Source: CAYVTZ01 sp964454685
Lineage (GTDB): Bacteria > Bacillota > Clostridia > Christensenellales > Christensenellaceae
Assembly: GCA_964454685.1 (NCBI GenBank)
Contig: CAYVTZ010000018.1
Location: 1 to 54,641 of the forward strand
Length of the DNA stretch: 54,641 nucleotides
Reading direction: 5' to 3'
Positions within the stretch are counted from its first letter, which is position 1. The number at the start of each line of letters is the position of its first letter. Of the stretch, positions 16,419 through 25,476 are shown piece by piece. The notes beneath the pieces are model-generated. The model was not told where the DNA came from. It made no database searches and saw only the letters and a list, made by a program, of their open reading frames with translations. Both the position numbers and the translations under genes were made by a program.

Positions 16419-18170
16419 TTGGAACAGCCAAAAAAGCGCAAAGCGCGCCGCACGGCGACGTATATCATCAGCTATTTTTCCTCGTTCATGGTGGTGCTGT
16501 TTGCGGCGATGAGCGTGATTTCCTATTCCTATTCCTTTGAAAGCCTAAAAGCGCGCACCATATCGGACACGGAGGTGGTGCTGGCGCAGGTGGGGCGCAA
16601 CATTGGACAATATCTTGCCTCGATCGAGAGCATTTCGGGCATTATCATCACCAACAAGGACGTGACCAGCTACCTTGCGGGCAAGACCTATGATCCGTAT
16701 CTGGCGCGTACCAATATGTACAGCTTTTTAAACTATGTTCCACAGTTTGGGGAGGACATCGTTTCCATCTTTTTATTCGGCAAGGAGGATGAGCTGGTGT
16801 ATGCGCCTTCAAACGTGCGCATGAAGGAGGATTACGACATCACCAAAGATGCGTGGTATCAAGCGGTGCAGGGAACGCGCGGTGAGCCGGTGATTACGGA
16901 GACGCAGGTGCGCACCATGACGCTGGGAGACAACCCGTGGGTGATTTCGCATTCGCGCAAAATATTGGATCAACGGACGGGGGAAGGCATTGGCACGCTG
17001 CTGATTGAACTGAATTATCGCGCGATTGATGAGATTATGAGCGATGTGAATTTGGGACGGAAGGGATATGCGTTTGTGGTGGACAACAAAGGAAATTATG
17101 TGTACCACCCACAGTTGCAACTGATTTATTCCGGACTGAAAAACGAGGATGTGGGAGCGGTGCTTTCCGCGACGGAATCCACGCTGGTGTTGAACGATCA
17201 AAACAAGATGTACACCATTGGCAAAGTGCCGGGATCGCAGTTTTTTACGGTGGGTGTAACAGACCTGAATGAGCTTTCCGCTTCGGCAGGTCAGATGTAT
17301 CAAGTGTTCACCGTGCTGGCGCTGGTGATGGGGCTGGTGGCTTTGCTGGGCAGCGCGCAGCTTGCCAAGCGCATCACGCGTCCGTTTGGGAAGCTGGAAA
17401 AGGCAGTTGGTGAAGTGGAACAAGGCGATTTAAACGCGAAATTTGAAGTGAGCGGCACCTATGAAGCGGAACGCTTTGCAGGCTCGCTTTCTGCGATGAC
17501 AGGCACCGTCAAGCAACTGATGGAACAGGTGGTGTACGATCAGGAAATGATTCGCACCAGTGAACTGCGCGCGCTGCAAAGCCAGATTAACCCGCACTTT
17601 TTGTATAATACGCTGGACTCGATCGTTTGGATTGCCGAGGAAGCGGGCAATGACCGGATCAAGGATATGACGGTGGCACTGGCGAATTATTTTCGCATTG
17701 TGCTCTCTTCCGGCAAGGACATCATTACGGTGCGCGAGGAAGTGGAACACATTCGAAGCTATTTGGTCATTCAAACCATGCGATATGAGAATCTGACCTA
17801 TTCCTTTGATATCGACGAGGGGATTTTGAACCTGACCATGCCCAAGTTGATTTTGCAACCGATTGTAGAAAATGCAATCTATCATGGAATTAAAAACAGC
17901 TCCGGCAGCGGCGAAATCACGGTGCGTGGATATCAGGAGGGTGAAAAGCTGGTTTTCGAGATCAGAGACAACGGGCGCGGCATGCGGCCTTCCGAGCTGC
18001 GTAATGTCTTTAGCCAGCGGCAGCGCATTCGTCAGGGAGGAATTGGTCTGACGAATATCAAAGAGCGTATTGAACTATACTATGGCGGCGAATATGGTCT
18101 GCAATTTGAGAGTGTGTACAGAAAGGGGACGTGCGTAAAAGTGACGTTGCCTGTGAGGTATGAAGTATGA
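16419..18170 (+). CDS. YesM-type sensor histidine kinase (LytS-family His_kinase domain)
   Basis: A 583-aa membrane kinase. Two transmembrane helices (~17-38 and ~290-312) flank an extracytoplasmic Cache-like domain. HAMP follows (~315-365), then the His_kinase motif QSQINPHFLYNTLDSIVW with the phosphoacceptor His at ~393. A HATPase_c domain closes it (ENAIYHGIKNS; DNGRGM; GGIGLTNIKERI). The start is TTG 16419 with GAAGGA upstream. Its stop overlaps the next gene's ATG by 4 nt (18167-18170), which ties it to the anchored binding protein. Cognate regulator: the YesN-type protein just upstream. Confidence 0.93.
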   Translation: MEQPKKRKARRTATYIISYFSSFMVVLFAAMSVISYSYSFESLKARTISDTEVVLAQVGRNIGQYLASIESISGIIITNKDVTSYLAGKTYDPYLARTNMYSFLNYVPQFGEDIVSIFLFGKEDELVYAPSNVRMKEDYDITKDAWYQAVQGTRGEPVITETQVRTMTLGDNPWVISHSRKILDQRTGEGIGTLLIELNYRAIDEIMSDVNLGRKGYAFVVDNKGNYVYHPQLQLIYSGLKNEDVGAVLSATESTLVLNDQNKMYTIGKVPGSQFFTVGVTDLNELSASAGQMYQVFTVLALVMGLVALLGSAQLAKRITRPFGKLEKAVGEVEQGDLNAKFEVSGTYEAERFAGSLSAMTGTVKQLMEQVVYDQEMIRTSELRALQSQINPHFLYNTLDSIVWIAEEAGNDRIKDMTVALANYFRIVLSSGKDIITVREEVEHIRSYLVIQTMRYENLTYSFDIDEGILNLTMPKLILQPIVENAIYHGIKNSSGSGEITVRGYQEGEKLVFEIRDNGRGMRPSELRNVFSQRQRIRQGGIGLTNIKERIELYYGGEYGLQFESVYRKGTCVKVTLPVRYEV

Positions 18171-19249
18171 ACCGCAGAAACTTTTATATGGTTGTAGCGC
18201 TGGTGATTGTTGCAATCTTCATCGTGATTGCGGTGTTTGCGGTGCAAAATTCCTGGAATGAAAAGCCGATCCGCGTAGAAATGCTGCTGAAATCCCGCGA
18301 TGCGAACTTTGAATTTTGGCAGCAGGTGAAAAGCGGTGCGCAGACTGCGGCAAAAGAATACGGTGTGGAACTGAATGTTACCGGCCCGCGCACTGAAGAG
18401 GATGTGGACGAGCAGATACAGCTGATGCTGCGCGCGATGGGGACAAAGCCGGACGTGATCTTACTGGCGGCGGTGGATCAGGTGCGGCTGCGACCTTATG
18501 TGATAGAATCCGAGCAAAAGGGCATTCGTGTCATTTTAGTGGACTCCTCTGTGGGTGCGGATGCGGGGGAATGCTTTGTGGGAACGGACAATATACGCGC
18601 GGCGCAAAGCCTGGGAGACAGGCTGGCAGAAGCGATAGGCGGCAGCGGCGAGATCGCGGTGATTTCGCACCAGAAGCAGACGGCGACCGCGGTGGACCGG
18701 CTGCAAGGGTTTTATTCCGCGCTGGAGCGATATCCGGAAATTAAAGTGGTGGAAGAGGTGGACATCGGCGACAGCTCGCAGAAAAGTTATGAAGAAGTGC
18801 GGCGCATTGTTATGCAGTATCCGAACCTAAAGGGAATTTATGCCACGAATCAGATTTCGGCAGAGGGCGTAACGCGCGCGCTCAAGGAAATGCGCAATCA
18901 ATTAGAGTCGATTCCGCAGATCGCGGCATCGCAGGTGTTGGAGGAAGGAGTGAAAGCGCAGATGCTTTCCAACATGGAGGAATTTAAGCGGCAGTATGCG
19001 CATGCGGAGGAAATCGTATTTTGGGGGTTCGATTTTTCCAAAATCCAAAACGACTCTTTGGAAAAGGGGATCGTAGACGGATTTGTGGTGCAGCGCCCCT
19101 TTAATATGGGATATTTGAGCGTGGTGGCCGCCACGGATCTGGTCAATCGCAAGCCGGTAGAGCCTTTTGTGGATACGGGCTTTACGTTTGTGACGCAGGC
19201 GAATATGCGCGATGAGGAGATTCAGAAGCTGATTTACCCGTTTTATTGA
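18167..19249 (+). CDS. Membrane-anchored sugar-binding protein, probable sensor subunit
   Basis: A 360-aa type-1 periplasmic-binding-protein fold held by one N-terminal helix (~8-28) with no lipobox, so it is a transmembrane anchor and not a transport lipoprotein. The binding domain (~35-330) is a paralogue of the transporter's own binding protein at 22164: both have an FWQxVKxGA element, a xGPxxE element and then a Qx2ML element. It overlaps the kinase gene by 4 nt. In clostridial XylFII-LytS-YesN systems an anchored binding protein senses sugar and drives the kinase; the same role is inferred here. Ligand unknown. Confidence 0.85.
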   Translation: MNRRNFYMVVALVIVAIFIVIAVFAVQNSWNEKPIRVEMLLKSRDANFEFWQQVKSGAQTAAKEYGVELNVTGPRTEEDVDEQIQLMLRAMGTKPDVILLAAVDQVRLRPYVIESEQKGIRVILVDSSVGADAGECFVGTDNIRAAQSLGDRLAEAIGGSGEIAVISHQKQTATAVDRLQGFYSALERYPEIKVVEEVDIGDSSQKSYEEVRRIVMQYPNLKGIYATNQISAEGVTRALKEMRNQLESIPQIAASQVLEEGVKAQMLSNMEEFKRQYAHAEEIVFWGFDFSKIQNDSLEKGIVDGFVVQRPFNMGYLSVVAATDLVNRKPVEPFVDTGFTFVTQANMRDEEIQKLIYPFY

Positions 19250-19348
19250 GCGTGAGAGCAGCAACACCGGACAGTATTGTGAAGTGAAGCGGACGCCGGC
19301 TCGGGGATGGCAGCATGCATAAAAACTGGACTTTTTTGACGCGCTTGA

Positions 19349-19370
19349 ACGCCCATGAGGGCGTTTTTTT
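19349..19370 (+). terminator. Intrinsic terminator after the sensor operon
   Basis: ACGCCC (19349-19354), ATGA loop, GGGCGT (19359-19364) and a run of seven T. It separates the sensor operon from the ABC operon. The other ~200 nt up to 19570 show no gene; TTGACT near 19510 may be part of a promoter but no well-placed -10 was found. Confidence 0.88.
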
Positions 19371-19569
19371 GTAGCAAAAAACGTTTGGTTGAGCGTTTGC
19401 TTTGAGCGGTTTTAACCGCATACGGCTTCTGCATTTTTGCGAATGCGGAACAATTCTTTTGCAGTATTGTTGAATTTTTAACGTTTTGTGTGGATTTGTT
19501 TATTACCATTTGACTGCGGATTGAGTATGATGAAACATGAAAACGAAGAACGAACCGGAGGGGAGCATT

Positions 19570-21060
19570 ATGGCAGAAATCGTTGTTAGTATGAAAAAAA
19601 TTCAAAAAAGCTTTCCCGGTGTGCACGCCCTGGACGACGCACAGATCGACCTCAAAAGAGGAGAGGTGCATGGTCTGGTAGGTGAGAACGGCGCAGGGAA
19701 ATCCACGCTCATGAAGGTGCTGACGGGAATTTACAAGCCGGACAGCGGCACGGTGGTCGTCAAAGGCAAACAGGTTGACTATGCGACACCCGGCGACGCA
19801 CTGGCGGACGGGATCAGCATGATTCATCAGGAACTCAACTTGATGCCGCATTTGACTGTGGCAGACAACATCTTCATCGGCAGAGAGCCGAAACGCGGTA
19901 TCACACTCGACAAAAAGAAAACCAATCAAATGACCAAGGAGCTTTTGGATTCCTTGAGCTTGGACATTGCGCCAAACACAGTGATCAACACGTTATCGGT
20001 TGCGAAGCAGCAGATGGTGGAAATTGCCAAGGCGCTTTCCTACAATTCGGACATTTTGATTATGGACGAGCCCACTGCGGCGCTGACCACATCCGAGATC
20101 GACGAGCTGTTCCGCTTTATCCACGATCTGAAAGCGAAGGGCGTGGGCATTGTGTACATCTCGCATCGCATGGAGGAATTGAAGATCATCACAGATGATA
20201 TTACGGTGATGCGCGACGGCCAATATGTGGACACGGTGCGCACCGCGGACACAGAGATGAGCCAGATCGTCAGCATGATGGTGGGACGCACGATTTACGA
20301 AGAACCCAAAACGCACAGCACTGTTGACCCGGATGCGCCGGTGGTGCTGGAAGCGAGAAACCTTGTTTCAGCGGATGTGAAGGACATTTCCTTCAAGCTG
20401 AAGCGGGGCGAAATTTTGGGATTTGCCGGACTCATGGGCGCAGGCAGAACGGAAACCGCACGTTTGGTTTTTGGGGCGGATCCGTTGATCAGCGGTCAGA
20501 TTTTGAGGAATGGCAAGGAAGTTAAAATTGAATCGCCGCATGATGCGGTGGAGAACGGAATCGGATACCTTTCCGAGGACAGAAAAGCGTTTGGACTTGC
20601 GATTGGGCTGTCTGTGGCAGACAACACGGTGATGGCAGACCTGGATCAATTTACCAGGGGCGGCATCGTGGACGAAAAAGCGGTGGCGAAAGTTGCCGAG
20701 GAATATGTCCAAAAAATTGCGATCAAAACGCCTTCCATCAAGCAGTTTGTCCGAAATCTTTCGGGCGGCAATCAGCAGAAGGTGGTTATTGCTAAGTGGC
20801 TGGTGCGAAATTGCGATATTTTGATTTTTGATGAACCGACGCGCGGAATCGACGTTGGCGCAAAATCCGAAATATATAAGCTGATGAACCAGCTTGCAAG
20901 CGAGGGGAAATCCATCATCATGATCTCTTCCGAGATGCCGGAGTTGCTGCGTATGAGCGACCGCATCATCGTGATGTGCGAAGGCAAAATGACGGGTGAG
21001 ATCGACATTGCTGAAGCGACACAAGAAGGCATCATGCAATTTGCAACATTAAGAAATTAG
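19570..21060 (+). CDS. Sugar ABC transporter ATP-binding protein (RbsA/MglA/XylG type)
   Basis: A 496-aa protein with two fused ATPase modules, as in CUT2 monosaccharide importers. The first has an intact Walker A (GENGAGKST, ~39-47), LSVAKQQ signature and Walker B ILIMDEPTAAL. The second (~265 onward) has the family's usual degenerate Walker A (GLMGAGRTE) but an intact LSGGNQQ signature and ILIFDEPTRGID. ATG 19570 has GGAGGGGAG just upstream, so an earlier in-frame ATG at 19537 was not used. First gene of the transport operon. Confidence 0.95.
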   Translation: MAEIVVSMKKIQKSFPGVHALDDAQIDLKRGEVHGLVGENGAGKSTLMKVLTGIYKPDSGTVVVKGKQVDYATPGDALADGISMIHQELNLMPHLTVADNIFIGREPKRGITLDKKKTNQMTKELLDSLSLDIAPNTVINTLSVAKQQMVEIAKALSYNSDILIMDEPTAALTTSEIDELFRFIHDLKAKGVGIVYISHRMEELKIITDDITVMRDGQYVDTVRTADTEMSQIVSMMVGRTIYEEPKTHSTVDPDAPVVLEARNLVSADVKDISFKLKRGEILGFAGLMGAGRTETARLVFGADPLISGQILRNGKEVKIESPHDAVENGIGYLSEDRKAFGLAIGLSVADNTVMADLDQFTRGGIVDEKAVAKVAEEYVQKIAIKTPSIKQFVRNLSGGNQQKVVIAKWLVRNCDILIFDEPTRGIDVGAKSEIYKLMNQLASEGKSIIMISSEMPELLRMSDRIIVMCEGKMTGEIDIAEATQEGIMQFATLRN

Positions 21061-21074
21061 GAGAGGTATGGGTC

Positions 21075-22076
21075 ATGAGTAACGAAGCGAAAACTTTGAA
21101 ACAAACGCAGGGCAAACGCCTTGACCTGCAAAAGCTGCTGGCGCTGGGCGCCTTGATCATCCTGCTCGTGTTTTTCACGCTGTATGGATATTTTGGAAAA
21201 AACGTAGACATTCCGTCGTTTTTGATTAACATTTTGGAATCGGCATATTACATTGGATTTTTGGCTCTGGGCGTAACATTCGTCATCATCACGGGCGGCA
21301 TCGACCTTTCGATCGGCACGATTATGATGTGCGGCGCGCTGGTGGGCGGCGTGGCTTACAACGTTTGGGGCTGGCCGATGTGGCTGTCTTTGGTGCTGGT
21401 TGTATTGATCGGCGTAGCATTCGGCGCGTTCAACGGGTTCTTGATTTCAAAATTGAAATTACCGCCCTTTATTGCAACGCTGGGCACGATGATGATTTCA
21501 CAGGGCCTTGGCTCAATCATCGCACAGGTGCAGACCATGCGCTATCCCACGATGGCGGATGCAGACGGCTGGTTTAAACAGGTCTTCCTCAAAACGCAGA
21601 GCGGGTTTCCAACCGGTGTGCTTTGGTTAGTGTTATTCTTCTTCATTGCATGGTTTTTGCTCAGTAAAACGAAATTTGGCAAATATACCTTTGCGCTTGG
21701 TTCCAACGAGGAGTCCGCGAGACTTTCCGGCATCAAGACCACAAAATGGAAAACACTGGTGTACACGGTGAACGGCCTGTTCTGCGGGTTTGCAGGTATC
21801 TTCTATGCGGCGACCTTTACCACCGTTATTCCCGGCAGCGGCAACGGACTGGAATTACAGGGCATTGCGGCTGTGGTAATCGGCGGTACATCGCTTGCGG
21901 GCGGCGTTGGATCGGTTGCAGGCACGATGGTGGGTGTATTCATCATGAGCGTGCTGAAAAATGGACTAATGGCAATCGGCTTGCAGCAACAGTGGCAGAT
22001 TCTGTTCACGGGTATCGTCGTGGTGCTGGCAGTGTTGATGGATATTTACCGCACACAAAAGGCGAGCAGGGCATAA
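21075..22076 (+). CDS. Sugar ABC transporter permease (RbsC-like)
   Basis: A 333-aa polytopic permease of the CUT2 (ribose/xylose/galactose) family. It has about eight to ten hydrophobic segments and the characteristic FVIITGGIDLSIGTIM, LPPFIATLGTMMISQGL and LQGIAAVVIGGTSLAGGVGS motifs. GGAGAGG precedes the ATG, 14 nt after the ATPase stop. As usual for the family, two copies should assemble with the fused ATPase. Confidence 0.95.
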   Translation: MSNEAKTLKQTQGKRLDLQKLLALGALIILLVFFTLYGYFGKNVDIPSFLINILESAYYIGFLALGVTFVIITGGIDLSIGTIMMCGALVGGVAYNVWGWPMWLSLVLVVLIGVAFGAFNGFLISKLKLPPFIATLGTMMISQGLGSIIAQVQTMRYPTMADADGWFKQVFLKTQSGFPTGVLWLVLFFFIAWFLLSKTKFGKYTFALGSNEESARLSGIKTTKWKTLVYTVNGLFCGFAGIFYAATFTTVIPGSGNGLELQGIAAVVIGGTSLAGGVGSVAGTMVGVFIMSVLKNGLMAIGLQQQWQILFTGIVVVLAVLMDIYRTQKASRA

Positions 22077-22163
22077 GGCGCTTGCAAGCATCTAAAACAT
22101 GTGTACTTCGGGCAAAATGCTCGATGCAATAGGATTATCCTAATATATCAAGGAGGAAACAAA

Positions 22164-23360
22164 ATGAAAAAGAAATTACTTGTAGTACTTGTGGTTGCAC
22201 TTGCATGTGTGTTCGCGTTTGCGGCATGTGCTCCTGCTGCGGCTCCGGCTTCGCAGGCTCCGGCATCTGAGGCTCCGGCGTCTGAGGCTCCGGCTTCGGA
22301 AGCTCCGGCATCTGAGGCTCCGGCATCCGACGCTCCGGCGGAAGAACCCGCAGCTGCTGCCGGCGACCTGAACATTCAGGTGATTGCAAAAGGCTTCCAG
22401 CATCAGTTCTGGCAGGTGGTTAAGCAGGGCGCAGAAGCGGCTGCTACCGATCTGGGTGTGACCATGGAATTCAATGGACCGGAAGGTGAAAGCGCAATCA
22501 ACACACAGGTTGAAATGCTGAACACTGCTCTCTCCAAGAACCCCAGTGCGATCTGCCTTGCTGCTTTGGACACACAGTCTGTTATGAGCCAGTTGCAGGA
22601 TGCTATGGGCAAAAAAATCCCCGTAATCGGCTTTGACTCCGGTGTTCCGGATGCTCCGGACGGCGCAATCGCTGCGACTGCTTCTACGGACAACAAGGCT
22701 GCGGCAGGAATCGCTGCGGACGAAATGATGAAAGACGCGGCTTTTGCTGAGAAAATCAAAGCTGCTACGGCTGACGCTCCGGCGTATATCGCAGTTCTTT
22801 CTCAGGATGCAACCAGCGCTTCCATCATCGGTCGTACCGAAGGCTTCATTGAAGCAATGAAAGCTGCTGCCGAAACCGTTCACCCGAACGCTGTATCGGT
22901 AGAAGGACATGACAAATACAAAGACGAAGCTGACGAGAAACCCGCTGTGATCATTCAGGTTGTAGTTCCGCCGACTCCGGATGCTGCTGACATGAAGAAC
23001 GGCGCACAGTCGCTGTTGAACCAAAAGGGTTTGGTTGGTGTGTTCTGCTCCAATGAAGGCGCTGTAACCGGTTTGCTGAATGCGACCAATGATGGTTCCG
23101 ATCTGGCAAAAGACACCGGCAAATACAAAGACCTCGTGGTTGCGGGCTTTGATGCAGGCAAGACCCAGAAAGCTGCTGTGAAAAACGGTTGGTTCCTCGG
23201 TTCTGTGACGCAAGATCCCTACCAGATTGGTTACAAAGCAGTTGCGCTGGCAGTAGACGCTGCACAGGGCAAGACGGTTGCTGACGTTGATACCGGTGCA
23301 AAATGGTACAACGCTGCAAACATGGATCAGGCTGACATCGCAAACTTGCTGTATGACTAA
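22164..23360 (+). CDS. Sugar ABC transporter substrate-binding lipoprotein
   Basis: A 398-aa type-1 binding protein that captures a sugar outside the cell. The signal peptide ends in a lipobox (FAAC) with the lipidated Cys at residue 22. A ~40-residue low-complexity tether of ASEAP repeats follows, then the two-lobed binding fold from ~residue 70. AGGAGG sits 7 nt before ATG 22164. It is the last gene of the operon and is followed by a strong terminator. Ligand unresolved; D-xylose, D-ribose or another pentose or hexose is plausible by family. Confidence 0.94.
   Translation: MKKKLLVVLVVALACVFAFAACAPAAAPASQAPASEAPASEAPASEAPASEAPASDAPAEEPAAAAGDLNIQVIAKGFQHQFWQVVKQGAEAAATDLGVTMEFNGPEGESAINTQVEMLNTALSKNPSAICLAALDTQSVMSQLQDAMGKKIPVIGFDSGVPDAPDGAIAATASTDNKAAAGIAADEMMKDAAFAEKIKAATADAPAYIAVLSQDATSASIIGRTEGFIEAMKAAAETVHPNAVSVEGHDKYKDEADEKPAVIIQVVVPPTPDAADMKNGAQSLLNQKGLVGVFCSNEGAVTGLLNATNDGSDLAKDTGKYKDLVVAGFDAGKTQKAAVKNGWFLGSVTQDPYQIGYKAVALAVDAAQGKTVADVDTGAKWYNAANMDQADIANLLYD
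22242..22340 (+). repeat. 15-bp coding tandem repeat (APASE linker)
   Basis: Six 15-bp units (GCTCCGGCNTCNGAG and variants) plus a partial seventh encode APASQ, four APASE and APASD. The array forms the flexible tether between the lipid anchor and the binding domain. Such an array is likely to vary in copy number between strains. Confidence 0.9.
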
Positions 23361-23379
23361 TCCTCATTCAACAAATTGA

Positions 23380-23415
23380 GAAACAAAAAAAGCGCGAAAG
23401 CGCTTTTTTTGTTTC
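23380..23415 (+). terminator. Intrinsic terminator of the sugar ABC operon
   Basis: GAAACAAAAAAAGCGC, GAAA tetraloop and the complementary arm through GTTTC (23411-23415). The T-run works for the plus strand and the A-run for the minus strand, so it may be bidirectional. Confidence 0.9.
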
Positions 23416-23556
23416 GGGCTGTCGATAATGCCTGACGGAGCGTTGAGACTTTTTTGCTTTAGGCGGATTTCACTGCATCGTTTGGGCAGCAGCATACCCA
23501 TGTACGCCGGTGAATGGCCGGTGGCGCGGGGATTGCGCTGGGAAAGAAAGGGAACA

Positions 23557-24717
23557 TCAGCCCTGCTTGAAAATGGCGTAAGGCGTATGGTTGAGACGTT
23601 CGACCCCGTTTTGCAAAATCAAGTAGCCATCCTCGGTTCGAGAGCCGACAAAGGGACACTCATACACCGGGATATCAATGGATACGGTCATGTTTTCATG
23701 CAGGAGCGCCTTTGAGGAGGGCCCGAAAATGGGGGCTTCGAACTCAATCACACCGATGCTGTGAATGCCGGAGTACAGGAAGTATTTCTCGCACCCAGCC
23801 TGCGCCATGATGCTTCTGCCTACCGCTTCCGCATCGCGTCCGCATCGACCCGCTTGAAGCGCGTGGGCAGTCTCCTTTTGCGCTTTTTCCTGTGCTTCAA
23901 TGGAGCGCAGTGCGGCGGCATCCTGCGGCTGACCTATGACAATGGGGCGCGCAATGGCCCCGTGATAGCCTTCGTAGCGCGGGGCAAGCGTGACACCGAC
24001 GATATCGTTTTTTTGAATTTCGTGATGCGTGGTGCGCGCAAGAATGGGGCGGCCATCAATGCCGGAGGCGATGATGGTATCAATCCCCATGCCCTCGCTA
24101 CCCATGGTGCGCATTGCGCATTCGGCTGCCGCCGCGACTTCACGCTGTGTTACGCCAACATCGATTGCGCGCAGCGCAGCGTCAAACCCAGCCTGCGCAA
24201 TACGGTAGGCATAGCGGATGACCTCGATTTCCGCGGGGGTTTTGACTGCGCGGAGCATGCTGACAGGCGCGGAGACATCCACGATTTCGCCATCGCAGGC
24301 TGCTTGAATGCGGCAGGCGAGCGGATATCCCATATATTCCAACCCTGCGACGCCCAAACGCTTGATAGAACCGGAAAGTACATCGCTGAGCGCAACAACC
24401 TGTGTGAAGGGATAATCTTCATCCGGATGGCAAAACTCGCGCAGCACCTTGATCTCCTGAATTTTGCTATGCAGCGCGGCGTAGCCGTCAGTTTCCGGGC
24501 CGCAGAGCAGCTTTGGTGTTCCACTTTGGTCAAAGAGCAGCAACACCGGCTCAAAGTGCGTATGAAAATCCGCCAGCCAGCGCGCGTAGGCTGCGCCATA
24601 GGTTGCGCGGTCATCGGAATATGTGATGAGCGCATCCAGATTGTGATGCTCCATCAATTCGTATACTTTTTTCCAGCGTTGCGGATATTCGGACGCGGGG
24701 ATTATGGGTCGATTCAT
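23557..24717 (-). CDS. M24-family (creatinase/aminopeptidase P-like) protein lacking metal-ligand aspartates
   Basis: A 386-aa pita-bread-fold protein with a creatinase-type N-domain (~1-135) and an M24 C-domain. The two Asp ligands of metallo-M24 enzymes should lie in a GDxVxxDxG...GYxSDxTRT stretch. Here it reads DIVGVTLAPRYEGYHGAIARP, so the first is Thr or Leu and the second Ala. The His before it (TTHHEIQKND), the HSIG His, a Glu in IEFEAP and the last TEDGY Glu are kept. Creatinase, in the same fold, works without metal, so a non-metal hydrolase or a pseudoenzyme are both possible. AGGAGG precedes ATG 24717. Monocistronic. Confidence 0.82.
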   Translation of the reverse strand: MNRPIIPASEYPQRWKKVYELMEHHNLDALITYSDDRATYGAAYARWLADFHTHFEPVLLLFDQSGTPKLLCGPETDGYAALHSKIQEIKVLREFCHPDEDYPFTQVVALSDVLSGSIKRLGVAGLEYMGYPLACRIQAACDGEIVDVSAPVSMLRAVKTPAEIEVIRYAYRIAQAGFDAALRAIDVGVTQREVAAAAECAMRTMGSEGMGIDTIIASGIDGRPILARTTHHEIQKNDIVGVTLAPRYEGYHGAIARPIVIGQPQDAAALRSIEAQEKAQKETAHALQAGRCGRDAEAVGRSIMAQAGCEKYFLYSGIHSIGVIEFEAPIFGPSSKALLHENMTVSIDIPVYECPFVGSRTEDGYLILQNGVERLNHTPYAIFKQG

Positions 24718-24762
24718 GCTTCTACCTCCTGAAATTGAATGAAATCTAGTGGGACGGTTCAT

Positions 24763-24791
24763 ATTATATCTACCGCAAACCGAAAATTCAA
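24763..24791 (-). promoter_or_regulatory. Promoter of the M24 gene
   Basis: Minus-strand TTGAAT (24791-24786), 17-bp spacer, TATAAT (24768-24763). The -35 overlaps the end of agrB, so the M24 gene is separately transcribed although it lies downstream of the agr genes. Confidence 0.82.
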
Positions 24792-25405
24792 TCGGAATCA
24801 GAAGATTTTGGCGGATCGGCGGGAGATTGGTTCACGCTTTGATAGGCGAACTCAATTTTTGCCGAAAGGAACAGGGCACATGCCGCGAGCATACCCAGCG
24901 CCGCAATTTGCACGACCCATGCAGGCGAGTAGAAGAAGATCAGTGTGAGCACTGCGGATTCTGACACGGCAACAATTTTGCCGCGTGTGCGAACCTTGGC
25001 GCGGTGCGTGTCTGACATCAGACGATTGGGATGGATGAAGGGGGCAAAGAAGAATGCAATGAGAATCGCCGCTGTGACGGCAAGGAAGGGCAGCCACCAG
25101 AGCGCGAGCGTAAACGGCAGAACCAGAACGCAACCCACCGCAAGCACGGTGGAGGAGATCAGGCACATCAGATGGCTTTTTGCGTGTTGTCCGCCGATAT
25201 TGATGCGCAGAGGCAGCCAAAACACCTGCCATAGAAGCATTTCCAGCGGTTTACCGATCAGGAACGCGATGCTGAACACAAGCAGATTGGCAATGATCTC
25301 GTTGAGAGCGCACTCGATGCCGTAGATGAGCACATCCTTGTTTTCCGGGTCTGCGCCGTTGTCGATGAGCCGGTCAGAGAGTTTGGTTGCAAATTCATGA
25401 AGCAT
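24788..25405 (-). CDS. agrB: AgrB-type membrane peptidase (autoinducer processing)
   Basis: AgrB is the membrane cysteine peptidase that cuts AgrD at the C-terminal side and forms the thiolactone or lactone ring. The 205-aa protein has about five to six hydrophobic segments. The catalytic pair is intact in GGQHAKSHLMC: H74 and C81, seven apart as in Staphylococcus aureus AgrB (His77/Cys84). It also has the family's hydrophilic N-terminus and a basic loop (RLMSDTHRAKVRTRGK). AAGGAG precedes the ATG. It is the third gene after agrC-agrA and is separated from agrA by a hairpin-bearing 71-nt gap. Confidence 0.93.
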   Translation of the reverse strand: MLHEFATKLSDRLIDNGADPENKDVLIYGIECALNEIIANLLVFSIAFLIGKPLEMLLWQVFWLPLRINIGGQHAKSHLMCLISSTVLAVGCVLVLPFTLALWWLPFLAVTAAILIAFFFAPFIHPNRLMSDTHRAKVRTRGKIVAVSESAVLTLIFFYSPAWVVQIAALGMLAACALFLSAKIEFAYQSVNQSPADPPKSSDSD

Positions 25406-25429
25406 ATACAGTTCTCCTTACCTGTGTTG

Positions 25430-25470
25430 GAATATGACGCGTTAAACGCGCACGATGGGTGCGCGTTTGG
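25430..25470. other. Strong hairpin between agrA and agrB
   Basis: AACGCGCAC and GTGCGCGTT (about 25445-25467, loop GATGG) form a 9-bp perfect stem. T-run flanking exists only for the plus strand (TTTTTT at ~25472). On the minus strand, the direction of the agr mRNA, it is a stable hairpin without a U-tract, so it may protect or partially attenuate the message before agrB. Confidence 0.6.
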
Positions 25471-25476
25471 CGTTTT

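Noticed and set aside
22242..22340. Short tandem array considered as CRISPR or a regulatory repeat
   Set aside because: It is an in-frame 15-bp coding repeat in the lipoprotein tether; no spacers. No CRISPR array was seen anywhere in the window.
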